Below, one piece after another: positions 1-10,700 of a stretch of 64,000 bases of DNA. A program made the position numbers and the translations under genes. The DNA lies in NCBI RefSeq assembly GCF_001612885.1, contig NZ_BDBH01000007.1, positions 124,001 through 188,000 on the forward strand, written 5' to 3'. The first letter of the stretch is position 1, and every line of letters begins with the position of its first letter. This DNA is from Nocardia harenae NBRC 108248 (lineage in GTDB: Bacteria > Actinomycetota > Actinomycetes > Mycobacteriales > Mycobacteriaceae). The notes below the pieces were generated by a model. It had not been told where the DNA came from. It made no database searches and worked only from the letters and a program-made list of their open reading frames with translations.

Positions 1-190
1 GGTGTTCGGCACGAACACGCAGTCGGTGGTAGTTCGTGAGCCAGGCGAAGGTGCGTTCGACCGGCCTGCGGTGGACGCCGAGACCGGATCCGTGGCCGGT
101 GCCGCGGCGGGCAATGGGCGAGATTATGCTGCGGGCGCGGACGGGGCGCGGGTACTCGTCGTGGCTGTAGCCGTGCGGTCGGCGTCGTGA
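1..190 (-). mobile_element. IS5-family transposase, C-terminal remnant
   Basis: Read on the minus strand, this stretch gives a run matching the C-terminal end of IS5-type DDE transposases: GYSHDEY, then PIARRGTGHGSGLG, then VERTFAWLTNYHRLRVR. The last block holds the catalytic-Glu helix (VERTFAWL). The reading frame runs off the left edge of the window. To its right, where the N-terminal two thirds should lie, no transposase sequence can be read in any frame, so the gene is truncated here whatever lies outside. Inverted repeats cannot be judged because one end is missing. The subfamily is not certain. Confidence 0.75.
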
Positions 191-703
191 GCAGGGCCAC
201 GGCGCTGTAGGGCCGGTCGCCGGGGTTGCGGGGAGGGGGTTGTGGGCCGGAGGCTGCGGCGCGCGTCTGTGGTGTGAGCCGTCGAGCCGGTCGCCCGCGG
301 TGCGCTCCGGGTGTCGGAATTCACCGAAGCATCAAGCGCACCACTGCCACCGCCGGTATCCACGCGGTGTTCTGGAGAAGCCCCGTCCCGGAAGCCAGAT
401 CCCGGGTCTCCCAGTTCATCTGCGGCGACAGGCGACGGGTCGAGCACCCGCGCACCGCGGGTGCGTGTGCGGGACGGGACCGGGCGCATCGATCTGTGAT
501 AGCGGCGGGCTCGGCTCGGGCTTGCCGATCTCTGCAGCACCTGCTCACCTACCTCACCGCCCGCGCGAGGTGGCTGGCCGGGAGCGCCGACCTCGTCGTG
601 GAAACCACCGACCTGGCACCCCCGCGCTGGCGCACGCCGCATCGCCGAGGCGGTCCGGAACTCGACAACCCGCGACCCCCGAGACCTCGATGATCGACGC
701 TGA

Positions 704-856
704 CCAGCCCTGCCCCGGCAACCCCCACCCCTCCGAATCGCGAAGTCCAACTTCGACGCACTGCTCGGGCAGCGCCTGCCCACAGCGTGTTCGCTGGACA
801 AGTTCGCGATGTTCACCGCCCGATGCCAACGCTTCGACCGAAAGCTGATCGAATGA
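704..856 (+). pseudogene. C-terminal scrap of an unidentified protein
   Basis: A plus-strand frame open from 704 to the TGA at 854-856 reads as normal protein in its second half (AKSNFDALLGQRLP, then SLDKFAMFTARCQRFDRKLIE). It has balanced charge and hydrophobic residues, unlike the surrounding frames. There is no start codon or ribosome binding site, and the frame is closed by a stop just upstream (701-703). I do not recognise the family. A stem-loop 14 bases after the stop is consistent with the real 3' end of a former gene. Confidence 0.4.
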
Positions 857-870
857 TCATCTGGAATCGA

Positions 871-890
871 CCGGGCCGTGACAGGCCCGG
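871..890 (+). terminator. Stem-loop after the decayed gene
   Basis: A perfect 7-bp inverted repeat, CCGGGCC and GGCCCGG, encloses a 6-base loop. No T-run follows, as is common for actinobacterial terminators. It lies between the scrap ending at 856 and the lipoprotein start at 958. Confidence 0.45.
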
Positions 891-957
891 AGCGCCACCA
901 CGTCGCACGAGGGAAAAAGCAACGGCGGCCTTGGGGCGCAAGAAGGGGGAGAAAACC

Positions 958-2241
958 ATGGGGCACACACGAATCCTGCGACAAGACCGGGGAGGCGATG
1001 CCCGCACAGGCACGCCGAGGGACCACAAACCGGAGCAGCACATTCTGCGCCGCGGGCCCAGTGCGTCCCGTCTCGTTCGTTTGGCGGCGATCAGCATCCT
1101 CGCCGTCACGATGGCCGGATGCGAGCAGACGATCCCGGGGACGCCGACCGCGTTCGGCGGGGCGGCGGTGACGACGACGGCACCGGTGCCGGGCGGGGTC
1201 GGGAAGAGCACCGAGATCGTGGCCCGACCGGAGCAGGCGGCGTTGATGGAGCGGCTGCGCCGGGTCGATCCGTGCTCGATCCTGGACGCCGATATCGCGG
1301 TCGAGATGGGGCTCGGGCCGCGGACCGCGCTGAACGAGGCGGGAATCCAGGAGTGCAAGCTGGTCTCCGGTACCGGTGAGCAGGGCGAGCAGGCGTATCT
1401 GTTCAACCTCACCCTGGCCCATGTCTATGACGACGCCGAGCGCGGCAGGAACTACGCCGAGCAGGTCGCCGGTCGGCAGGTGTATCGGGCGGCGATGTCG
1501 GGGCTGCCCGGGACACCGGCCACCCCGACCGCGCCGTCGCCAGCGGGTTCCTCGCCGACCGGGGACCGGGGCGACACCTGCTACTACGAGATCCCGATCG
1601 CCCGGTCCGGCTACACCAGCCAGCTGCGATTGCGCCGCATCACCCCGAAGGGCTCCACCGCGGCCGAGGAATGGCCGCAGCGCTGTGATGTCCTGCGCGA
1701 CTACCTGTCCCGCATCATCGACAGGCTCGAGCGTCTCGATCCCGGCCCGGCGCCGGTGCCCGAGCCGCGGTTGTACGGCAAGGACCCATGCGCGGCCAGC
1801 GACGCGGTGCTCGCACGGTACCCGGGCTTCGCGCTGACCCGCACCGACCGCTACACCCCGTACGCGTGCGTGCTGACCTTGCACCACCCCTCGCCCGATG
1901 TCCCCTACGACATGCGGGTGGACATCAACTTCAGCCGCAACATCGACCAGCAGCTCGGCCAGCGCCGTCAGCCGATCCGGATCGGCGGGCTGACCGGGCA
2001 GATCGAGGAGACCAGCAGCTCGGTCATGCCCAAGGATTACGTTCCCGGTGAGAGCTGCCATGTCGTTCTGGCCCTCCGTCCCAGCAGCCCGGGCGAAGAA
2101 GACGGGCACCAGATCAGCTACTCGACCATGTGGCTCCCGAAGCCGAACGTGGGCATGTACGGCTACCCGCCGGTGCCCGCCCACGCCTGCGACGCCCTGC
2201 CCGACCTCGGTGAAGCCATCGTCGGAGCAGCACGCCGATGA
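958..2241 (+). CDS. DUF3558-like lipoprotein, copy 1
   Basis: Predicted exported lipoprotein of 427 residues. The ATG at 958 is preceded by GAAGGGGGAG at a good distance; upstream in-frame codons lack such a site. A long, charged N-terminus of about 38 residues precedes a hydrophobic segment and a lipobox ending MAGC (Cys55), so the mature protein would be diacylated on the outer face of the membrane. The body contains two related modules, each opening with an Asp-Pro-Cys motif (VDPCSIL near residue 101 and KDPCAAS near 278) and holding a second Cys further on, the pattern of DUF3558-type lipoproteins of Nocardia and mycobacteria. The stop overlaps the start of the next gene (ATGA), so the two are probably co-translated. 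Function is unknown; the resemblance is to a family, not to a known activity. Confidence 0.8.
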   Translation: MGHTRILRQDRGGDARTGTPRDHKPEQHILRRGPSASRLVRLAAISILAVTMAGCEQTIPGTPTAFGGAAVTTTAPVPGGVGKSTEIVARPEQAALMERLRRVDPCSILDADIAVEMGLGPRTALNEAGIQECKLVSGTGEQGEQAYLFNLTLAHVYDDAERGRNYAEQVAGRQVYRAAMSGLPGTPATPTAPSPAGSSPTGDRGDTCYYEIPIARSGYTSQLRLRRITPKGSTAAEEWPQRCDVLRDYLSRIIDRLERLDPGPAPVPEPRLYGKDPCAASDAVLARYPGFALTRTDRYTPYACVLTLHHPSPDVPYDMRVDINFSRNIDQQLGQRRQPIRIGGLTGQIEETSSSVMPKDYVPGESCHVVLALRPSSPGEEDGHQISYSTMWLPKPNVGMYGYPPVPAHACDALPDLGEAIVGAARR

Positions 2242-3254
2242 ATTACCCGACCCCGACCCGCCGCTGGGCCGCAGCCCGGCTGGTTTTGGCCACGGTCGCG
2301 CTCGCGCTGCTCACCGGCTGCGCCGCGGTGCCGGGCACCGCGCTACCCGAGCCACCCGGTGACGGCACGATGAACTACCGCCGCGACCTCGCCCCGGCCC
2401 AGCAGGCCCAGATGGCCACCGCCGACCGGATCCGCACCCTGGACCCGTGCGGGTTCATCAACGACGCCGCGCTCGCCACCTTCGGCAAGCTGGAATCCAT
2501 CGGGCAGGGCCAGTCTTTCGAGACCTGCGAGCTGCGCTACGTGCGGGGCTCGGCGCCAGCGGGGATCACCTCGGTGGAGGTCGAGCTCGGGCTGCACGAC
2601 ATCGAGACCCCGCCACGGATGGTGGGAGGGCTGCCGGTGCGGTTCCGGCAGGCCGACGGATGCATGGTGACCGTGCCCTATACTCCCGAAGCCTTCGTGT
2701 ACTGGTTCCACGGCACCGCCGGAATCGACGCCTGCCCGGCGGCGGAGGTGTTCGTGCGGGCCGCCCTGCCGACGCTGCAGACCGTGCCGTTGCGCTCGGT
2801 CTCGCCCCGGGTGCGCAACACGCGCCTGGCCGAGCTCGACCCGTGCGCCGCGCTGTCGATCCTGGCCCCGCAGGCACCGAAACTGCGCATCGACAGCGAG
2901 AAGCTGCGGCCGTTCCGGTGCCGGTTCCTGCTCGATGCCGACAACGACAAGACCGCCTTCAACATGACCTCGACCCAGAAGCCGCTCGAGCTCATCGACG
3001 GCGCCCGCCGATTCGAACCGCAGTCGGTACTCGAGGTCGAGGGCACACCATGGATTCTCGATATGAACGTCCCCCCGGCCAGCCGCACCTACTGCAAGGC
3101 CGACCTCTACCTCGACACCGCCCAGCCTGAGCTGCGCCAGGTCGGCTGGTCCCGAACCGAGCACTGGACCGACACCGTCGAGATGTCGACCCTCTCGGGC
3201 TGCGAATCGCTACGTCGCGCGGCCACAGCCCTCGCGCAGATGTATCGCCGGTAG
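2238..3254 (+). CDS. DUF3558-like lipoprotein, copy 2
   Basis: Predicted lipoprotein of 338 residues beginning inside the stop of the preceding lipoprotein gene. A short classical signal peptide (Arg8 and Arg9, hydrophobic core, LLTGC) places the lipid-modified Cys at residue 28. As in its neighbour there are two modules, each starting Leu-Asp-Pro-Cys (TLDPCGF and ELDPCAA) with a partner Cys downstream (ETCELRY, FRCRFLL). The two proteins therefore look like diverged paralogues from a tandem duplication and may act together at the cell surface. No enzymatic motif is visible. What follows (3255-3331) is a short untranslated gap before a convergent broken gene. Confidence 0.82.
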   Translation: MNYPTPTRRWAAARLVLATVALALLTGCAAVPGTALPEPPGDGTMNYRRDLAPAQQAQMATADRIRTLDPCGFINDAALATFGKLESIGQGQSFETCELRYVRGSAPAGITSVEVELGLHDIETPPRMVGGLPVRFRQADGCMVTVPYTPEAFVYWFHGTAGIDACPAAEVFVRAALPTLQTVPLRSVSPRVRNTRLAELDPCAALSILAPQAPKLRIDSEKLRPFRCRFLLDADNDKTAFNMTSTQKPLELIDGARRFEPQSVLEVEGTPWILDMNVPPASRTYCKADLYLDTAQPELRQVGWSRTEHWTDTVEMSTLSGCESLRRAATALAQMYRR

Positions 3255-3331
3255 ATCCGCCGACGGTGGGCTTGCTGAAGGGCACGGTGGTCACCGACAC
3301 CGGCACCAGCGCGGCACTGCCATGGGATGGT

Positions 3332-4067
3332 TCATCGACGCGGCAGCACGTCGGCGTAGGCGGCGGGGGCGAGGGTTCGTTCGAGGGGCGCGAGGGTGAG
3401 TAGCTGTTGGATGGTGCGCTGGCTGGTGAGGTGGTCATCGACGGCCGTGCGGGGGGCGCCGAGTTCGGCGAGGTGTACGCCGTCGCTCCAGAGGCTGCTC
3501 GTGTCGTCGGCGGGCGGGGTGGGGTTGGTGATGGACCAGCCGAGCGCGGCGGCGGCGTAGTGGAAGGGCTCCCACAGGTCGATGTAGCCGGCCCCGCAGG
3601 CGGCGGCGGTGGTGCGGGCGCGGTCGTTGTAGCGGGCGAGCTCGACGTTGGCGGCGGCGGCGGCGATGCCGGGTTTCCAGCCGAAGGGCGGCTCGCCGAT
3701 GACGATGACGGTCCGCGGCCATGGTGAGCAGTTCCAGGGCGGTGCGCAGGTTGTCGGTGTAGGTGTCGATGTCGACGGCTTCGGCGGTGCGGCCATGGTG
3801 GCCGCGCCAGACGTCGTTGATGCCGCAGCCGAGAAAAGCCAGGTCCCAGCCCTGCTCGGTGGCGGCGCGGATGTTGGCGAGCACGTCGCGGGAGGTGGCG
3901 CCGCCTTCCCGGTGGTTGTCGGACTTGTCCACCACGCGCCCGGCCACGTCGAGCGTGCACAGGCCGTAGACGGTGTCGGGATCGGCCGTTCTCACCTGCG
4001 GTGCCGAGGCGGGTCCGTGCAGCAACTCCTGCAACGGTGACGTCGGCGGGACGATCGGCGTGATCAT
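3332..4067 (-). pseudogene. SGNH/GDSL-type hydrolase, frameshifted
   Basis: Two overlapping minus-strand frames together spell an SGNH hydrolase. The first, from the ATG at 4067 (with GGGGTGAGGG upstream), contains TSRDVLANI and LGCGINDVWRG, the block holding the catalytic Asn region. It then runs into nonsense near 3720. The second frame, one base away, resumes with TVIVIGEPPFG and ends with LWSDGVHLAELG, the Asp-x-x-His block, stopping at 3332. One extra base near 3706-3722 explains the break. The N-terminal block with the nucleophile Ser (Gly-Asp-Ser) is also not visible, so the gene may have lost its front as well. A sequencing error could cause the frameshift but not the missing Ser block. 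Confidence 0.7.
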
Positions 4068-4175
4068 CAGCCCTCACCCCCGTGGGCGGGGGTGCCGAGG
4101 GCGCGCGGGGCGGGCCGGATTTAGCAGATCCGACAGGAATCGATGCAGTTCAGGGTGGGAACCACCGGTCAGGCT

Positions 4176-4205
4176 CCGTGTGTTCAAGAGCGCTCGAGCA
4201 CACGG
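4176..4205. terminator. Possible stem-loop between tRNA-Leu and the hydrolase remnant
   Basis: Arms CCGTGTG and CACACGG flank a 16-base interior that can pair partly again. It lies about 30 bases beyond the 3' end of tRNA-Leu and could end that transcript. No T-run is present, so this is weak. Confidence 0.3.
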
Positions 4206-4237
4206 CCCCGCTGGGTAGCAGGATTGCCATCAATCGG

Positions 4238-4319
4238 TGCGCGAGAGGGGACTTGAACCCCTACGTCCGAAGACACCAGAACCTAAATCTGGCGCGTCTG
4301 CCAATTCCGCCACTCGCGC
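4238..4319 (-). tRNA. tRNA-Leu (anticodon TAG)
   Basis: On the minus strand the acceptor arms GCGCGAG and CTCGCGC pair perfectly with discriminator A. The anticodon arm is CCAGA-TTTAGGT-TCTGG, giving anticodon TAG (reads CUA and related Leu codons). A long variable arm and the T arm GGGGTTCAAGTCCCC complete a class II tRNA of 82 bases. CCA is not encoded. The 3' side faces the accessory segment at 1-4.2 kb, the usual position for tRNA-targeted integration. Confidence 0.95.
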
Positions 4320-4434
4320 GTGCTGGTACGGCCGTCCAAACTCTACCGGCCGGAGGTCGCTCTGCGAAGCACCGCGCGGAGTGTCTCTACTCACGGGTAA
4401 CCCGACCTGGGATTATAACGATGCGGTAACGGTC

Positions 4435-4597
4435 AATGTGAGGGGCACTCATGTTTCCGGTGGGTGTCCATGCACCTCACCAGCGGGATCGAACGTGAGG
4501 GAGGTTCATGTTCCGAGGCATTCTGGTACGACAGTACGAGAAAACTCGGGAGTAGGCGCCGCGCCGGGAGAGGAACGTGAGGTTTTCCTCATGATTC
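4435..4597 (+). promoter_or_regulatory. Three operator-like repeats in the fas leader
   Basis: The 381-base gap between tRNA-Leu and fas holds no gene but carries three copies of one motif in the same orientation: AATGTGAGGGGCACTCATG (4435-4453), AACGTGAGGGAGGTTCATG (4492-4510) and AACGTGAGGTTTTCCTCATG (4574-4593), each followed by a T/C-rich tail such as TTTCC. Each is also an imperfect inverted repeat (TGAG...CTCA; perfect TGAGG-tttt-CCTCA in copy 3). A TATAAC hexamer at 4414-4419 could be a -10 element. In mycobacteria the fas-acpS operon is activated by the TetR-type regulator FasR binding the fas promoter region; these repeats are the natural candidates for such sites here. That link is inference. 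Confidence 0.65.
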
Positions 4598-4700
4598 TCT
4601 GGCATCCTCGCCATTACCAGGCCCTGGACAGGGGAGACCCCTGCGCACCGGAGCGGAGCGTCCCCCCGGGCTACGTCGCGAGAGTAGGAAGTCGAGCGTC

Positions 4701-7700
4701 TTGACGATCAACGAGAACACTGAGACCGGGACCGGATCGCGCCGCACGGCGGGACGGTCCCCCGAGGTGGAGGCGTCCCGGTCGCCCTTGCTGGATCGTC
4801 TGCTGAACGGCACCGCTTATGCGCTGGCGTTCGGCGGGCAGGGCGCCAAATGGCTTGGCGAGCTGGAGGAGATCGGACGGGACAGCGCGCTGGAGCCGGA
4901 GCTCACCGCCCTGGTGAACGAGGCCGCCGCGCTGCTGGAGCCGGTCGCGAGCCAGCTGCTCGTGGTGCGGCCGGTCGGCTTCGACCCGATCGGCTGGATC
5001 CTGGAGAACGAACTCGCCGATGCCGAGGACGCCGAGAGCTCGGCCGCGCCGTCGGAGCGCGTGCTGCGCTCCGCCGCGGTCTCGATGCCCGGCGTGCTGC
5101 TCACCCAGCTGGCCGCGCTGCGCGCGCTCAAGCTGCAGGGGCTCGATGTCGCCGCGCACCCGCCGGTCCGGATGATCGGGCACTCGCAGGGTGTGCTCGC
5201 GGCCGCGGCGCTGCGCGACGGCGGCCGCCGGGATGCCGAGCTGCTCGCGTTCGGGCAGATGATCGGCGCCGCGGCGAGCCTGGTCGGGCGGCGGCGCGGG
5301 CTGATGCCGGTCGGCGAGCAGTCGCCGATGGTGGCGGTCTCCAATGTCGATCCTGAGCAGCTGCGTGCGGTCGTCGCCGAGGTCTCCGCGGGTGTTGCTC
5401 CCGAGGTCGCTGCGGTGGTCTCGATCCGCAACGGGCGGCGGCGCGCGGTGCTCTCCGGCACGCCGGCGCAGATCGCGCGGGTTCGCCAGCGCTGCACCGA
5501 GATCCACGACGAGCAGAGCGCCGAGCGGGATGCCAAGGCGCGCGGCGGCTCGGTCTTCGCGCCGGTCTTCGAGGACCTCGCGGTCGACGTCGCCTTCCAC
5601 CACCCGGCGCTGGGCGACACGGTCGACCTGGTCGCGGGCTGGGCGCGGCAGTGCGGGCTCGACGCCGAGCTGGCCGGGGAGCTGGCCAAGGAGATCCTGG
5701 TCGACCCGATCGACTGGGTCGGCTCGGTGGACGAGGTGGTCGCGGCGGGCGCCGAGTGGATCCTCGACCTCGGCCCCGGCGATCTGCTCACCCGGCTCAC
5801 CGCGGGCTCGCTCAAGGGCACCGGTGTCGGCGTGGTCGCCGCCGCCACCCGCGAGGGGCAGCGCAGCCTGCTGACCCCGGGCGCGGCGCCCGAGGTGTCC
5901 GCGCCGTGGTCGGCGTTCGCGCCGAAGCCGGTGCGGCTGCCGAACGGCCGGATCGTGGTCGAGACCGCCTTCACCCGGCTCACCGGGCGCTCCCCGATCC
6001 TGCTGGCGGGCATGACGCCGACCACGGTGGACGCCAAGATCGTCGCCGCGGCGGCCAATGCCGGCCACTGGGCCGAGCTGGCGGGCGGCGGCCAGGTGAC
6101 CGAGCAGATCTTCGCCGACCGCGTCGCGGAGCTGCAGACGCTGCTGCAGCCGGGCCGCGCGGTGCAGTTCAACTCGCTCTTCCTCGACCCCTACCTGTGG
6201 AAGCTGCAGCTGGGCGGGAAGCGGCTGGTGCAGAAGGCCCGCGCGGCGGGCGCGCCGATCGACGGCGTCATCGTCACCGCCGGCATCCCCGAGCTGGAGG
6301 AAGCCGTCGCGCTGATCGAGGAGCTCACCGAGGCCGGGATCCACCACGTCGCCTTCAAGCCGGGCACCGTGGCGCAGATCCGCGCGGTGCTGCGGATCGC
6401 CGACCAGGTCCCCGGCTACCCGGTGATCGTGCACATCGAGGGCGGCCGGGCCGGCGGGCACCACTCCTGGGAAGACCTGGACGACCTGCTGCTCACCACC
6501 TACTCCGAGCTGCGTACCAGGGACAATGTCGTGGTCTGCGTGGGTGGCGGCATCGGCACGCCGGAGCGCGCCACCGAGTACCTCACCGGCCGCTGGTCCG
6601 AGGGGTACGGCTACCCGGCCATGCCGCTGGACGGCGTGCTGGTCGGCACCGCCGCCATGGCCACGCTGGAGGCGACCACCGCCCCCGAGGTCAAGCAGCT
6701 GCTGGTCGACACCCCCGGCACCCCCGACTGGGTGGGCGCGGGCACCGCGATCAATGGAATGGCCTCCGGCCGTTCGCAGCTCGGCGCCGACATCCACGAG
6801 ATCGACAACGCCGCCTCGCGCACCGGCCGCCTGCTGGACGAGGTCGCCGGTGACGCCGACGCCGTGGCCGCGCGCCGGGACGAGATCATCGCCGCGCTGA
6901 ACGCCACCGCCAAGCCGTACTTCGGCGATGTCGCCACCATGACCTACCTGGACTGGCTGGAGCGCTACGTCGAGCTGGCGGTCGGGCTGGACCGGCGCCG
7001 CGACTTCGACTGCGGCTCCGACCTGGGCGACGCCATCCGCGAGGCCACCCGCTCGCGGTGGCTCGACATCACCTGGCGGGATCGCTTCGCCGAGATGATC
7101 CGGCGCGCCGAGGCGCGGCTGCACCCGGCCGACCGCGGCGAGATCCCCACGCTCTTCGGCTCGGACCAGGACTTCGAGGACCCGGTCGGCGCCATCTGCA
7201 CGCTGAGGGAGCGCTACCCGGCCGCCGCGGAGACGCTGCTGCACCCGGCCGACGTGCCGTTCTTCGTCTCGCTCTGCAAGATCCCCGGCAAGCCGGTGAA
7301 CTTCGTGCCCGTCGTCGACGGCGACGTGCGTCGCTGGTGGCGCTCGGACTCGCTGTGGCAGGCGCACGACCCGCGCTACTCGGCCGACCAGGTCTGCATC
7401 ATCCCCGGCACCGTCGCGGTCGCCGGGATCACCCGGGTCGACGAGCCGGTCGGCGAGCTGCTCGACCGCTTCGAGCAGGACACCGCGTACTCGCTGGTCC
7501 GCGCGGGCGTGGTGCCTGCCGCGGTGGACGCGCGCCGGGTCGCCGGGGTCACCGCGGGCCCGATCGACGCGGTGCTGGCCGCACCGGACGTGCGCTGGTC
7601 CGGCCGCACCACCGTGAACCCGGTGCACCGCCTCGGCGACCTGGATTCCTGGGTGGTCGACGGCAAGGGCGCCGTGCACCCGCCCACCGGGGCCACCCTG

Positions 7701-10700
7701 GCCGAGACCACCGGCCCGGACACCGAGCACAGCTACGTCGAGCTGACCGTGCCGCTGCTCGGCCGGGACGCCGTGACCATCCGGATCACGGTTCCGGTCA
7801 CCGTCTACAACGGCGGCGCCCCCGTCATCACCGAGGCCGATGCCGAGACCGCCATGAGCGCGCTGCTCGCGGTGGCCGCCGGGCAGTCGCTGCCCGAGGT
7901 CAGGGGCTCGGTCGCGCACGTCAACGTGGCCTGGACGCCGGATCTCGGCGCCGACCACGCCGGGGTCACCGGCGGCGGGCTGCCGGAGTCGCTGAGCACG
8001 CTCGGCCGGGTCGTGCCGGACGTGCTGGTCGGCGCCTGCTGGCCCGCGGTCTTCGCGGTGCTCGGCGCGGCCCGCACCGCCGATGGCGGCAGCGTCATCG
8101 AGGGCATGCTCGACCTGGTGCACCTCGACCACCAGGTGCACCTGGTCTCCGACCTGCCGGACGCCACCAGCGTGCTCACCGTGCGCGCCGAGGCGGGCGA
8201 GACCGTCGACACCGACCTGGGCCGCGTGGTCGAGGTGAAGGTGCGGATCACCGGCATGCTGGACAAGCCGGAGACCGGGCTCTCCATGCCCACCCTGGCC
8301 ACCCTCACCGAGCGCTTCGCCATCCGCGGCCGCACCGGCGCGGGCGAACTCACCGATCCGCCGCGGGCAGGCGGCTCGGTCTCCGAGGACGCGCGCGAGA
8401 CCGCGCGGCGCAGGCGCCGGGACGTCACCGTGCGCGCGCCGCGGGCCATGCACGCCTTCGCCGCCGTCTCCGGCGACCACAACCCCATCCACACGAGCTC
8501 CTCGGCCGCCAAACTGGCCGGGCTCGGCAGCCCGATCGTGCACGGCATGTGGCTCTCCGCCGCGGCCCAGCACGTGGTGGCCGCGCTCGACCCGGCGAGC
8601 GGGCTCCCCGCGCGCAGACTGACCGCCTGGACCACCCGGTTCCTCGGCATGGTCCGCCCCGGCGCGGAGATCGACGTCCGGGTGGAGCGGGTCGCGATCG
8701 ACGCGGGCGACGAGATCGTGGAGGTCTCCTGCCGCGCCGACGGCGACCTGGTGATGGCCGCGACCGGCCGCACCGCCGCGCCGAAGACCGTCTACGCCCT
8801 GCCGGGCCAGGGCATCCAGCGCAAGGGCATGGGCCTGGAGGCGCGCACCCGCTCCAAGGCCGCCAAGGAGATCTGGGAGCGCGCCGACAAGCACACCCGC
8901 AAGGCGCTCGGCTTCTCCATCCTCGCGGTGGTGCGGGACAACCCGACCTACCTCAAGGCCCGCGGCGTCGAGCACCGGCACCCGGACGGCGTGCTGCACC
9001 TGACCCAGTTCACCCAGGTCGCCATGGCCGTGGTCGGCGTGGTGCAGGTGGCCGAGCTGCGCGAGGCGGGCGCCTTCGTGGAGGGCGCCGTGCTGGCCGG
9101 GCACTCGGTCGGCGAGTACAACGCGCTCTGCGCGGTCGCCGGGGTGCTGCCGCTGGAGGCCACGCTCGAGGTGGTGTTCCAGCGCGGTTCCGCCATGCAC
9201 CAGCTGGTTCCCCGCGATGCGCAGGGCCGCAGCGACTACCGGATGGCCGCCATCCGCCCCTCGCAGATCGACCTGCCGGACGAGGAGGTCATCGGCTTCG
9301 TCGCCGGGATCGCCGAGCGGACCGGCGAATTCCTCGAGGTGGTCAATCTCAACCTGCGCGGCTCGCAGTACGCCATCGCGGGCACGCTGGCCGGGCTGGA
9401 GGCGCTGGAGGCCGAGATCGACCGGCGCCGCGAGCTGACCGGCGGCAAGCGGGCGTTCATCCTGGTGCCCGGCATCGACGTGCCGTTCCACTCGACGGTG
9501 CTGCGCAAGGGCGTGCCGGAGTTCCGGCAGAAGCTGGAGCAGCTGCTCCCGGCCGACCTGCACCCGGAGATCCTGGTCGGGCGGTACATCCCGAACCTGG
9601 TGCCGCGGCCGTTCTCGCTGGAGCGCTCGTTCGTCCAGGAGATCGCCGACCTGGTGCCCTCCGAGCCGCTGGCCGAGGTGCTCAGCGATTTCGACGGCTG
9701 GGCCGCGCGCCCGGTCGAGCTGTGCCGCGTGGTGCTGGTGGAGCTGCTGGCCTGGCAGTTCGCCAGCCCGGTGCGCTGGATCGAGACCCAGGACGTGCTC
9801 TTCACCGACGCCGCGCACGGCGGGCTCGGGGTCGAGCGGTTCGTGGAGATCGGGCTGGCCGCCACCCCGACGGTGGCGAACCTGGCGAGCCAGACGCTCA
9901 AGCTCCCGGCCTTCACCGACACCGCGGTCGAGGTGCTGAACATCGAGCGCGAGGCCGGCGTGGTCTTCGGCACCGACACCGATCCGGCCCCGGCCGACGA
10001 GCCGGTGGAGGAGACCACCGCCGCCGCCGAGACGCCCGCCGCCGCGGCCGCTCCGGCTCCGGCCGCCGCCCCGGCGGCAGCCACCGGCGGCCCCCGCCCG
10101 GACGACATCGCCTTCACCGCCGCCGACGCCACCAAGGTGCTCATCGCGCTCTGGACCAAGCTGCGGCTGGACCAGATCGGCCCGGTGGACACCATCGAGG
10201 GGCTCTGCGACGGCGTCTCCTCGCGCCGCAACCAGCTCCTGGTCGACCTCGGCTCCGAGCTCTCGCTCGGCGCCATCGACGGTGCCGCCGACGCCGACAT
10301 GGGCGCGCTCTCGGCCACGGTCGAGCGGCTGGCGCGCACCTACAAGCCGTTCGGCACGGTGCTCTCCGACGCCATCAACGACCACCTGCGCAAGGTCTTC
10401 GGCCCGTCCGGCAAGCGCCCGGCCGCGGTCGCCGACCGGGTGGCCAAGGTCTGGGAGCTGGGCGACGGCTGGGCCAGCCACGTCACCGCCGAGCTCTCGC
10501 TCGGCACCCGCGAGGGCGTCAGCGTGCGCGGCGGCGACCTGGGCGGGCTGGTCGCAGGCGCGCTCGGCGACGGCTCCTCGGTGGATGCCGCGATCGACGC
10601 CGCCGTGCAGGCGGTCGCCGCCAGGCGCGGCATCGCGGTCTCGCTGCCAAGCGCGGGCGGCGGGGGCGGCGCGACCGTCGACGCTGCCGCGCTCGGCGAG

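Larger units (their letters stand above)
191..957. other. Decayed accessory stretch without an intact gene
   Basis: Several open frames cross this region on both strands, but none has a convincing start, ribosome binding site or protein-like composition; most read as Arg/Pro/Ala-rich shadows. Short protein-like pieces in different frames (for example around 540-700 and 704-856 on the plus strand) suggest one or more genes broken by frameshifts. With the transposase remnant at its left, this looks like mobile-element scar tissue. The right end carries a stem-loop at 871-890 and the leader of the lipoprotein gene that starts at 958. Confidence 0.5.

Noticed and set aside
787..957. Longer start for the first lipoprotein
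   Set aside because: The added 57 residues are Arg/Pro-rich and would bury the signal peptide further. ATG 958 has a clear ribosome binding site.
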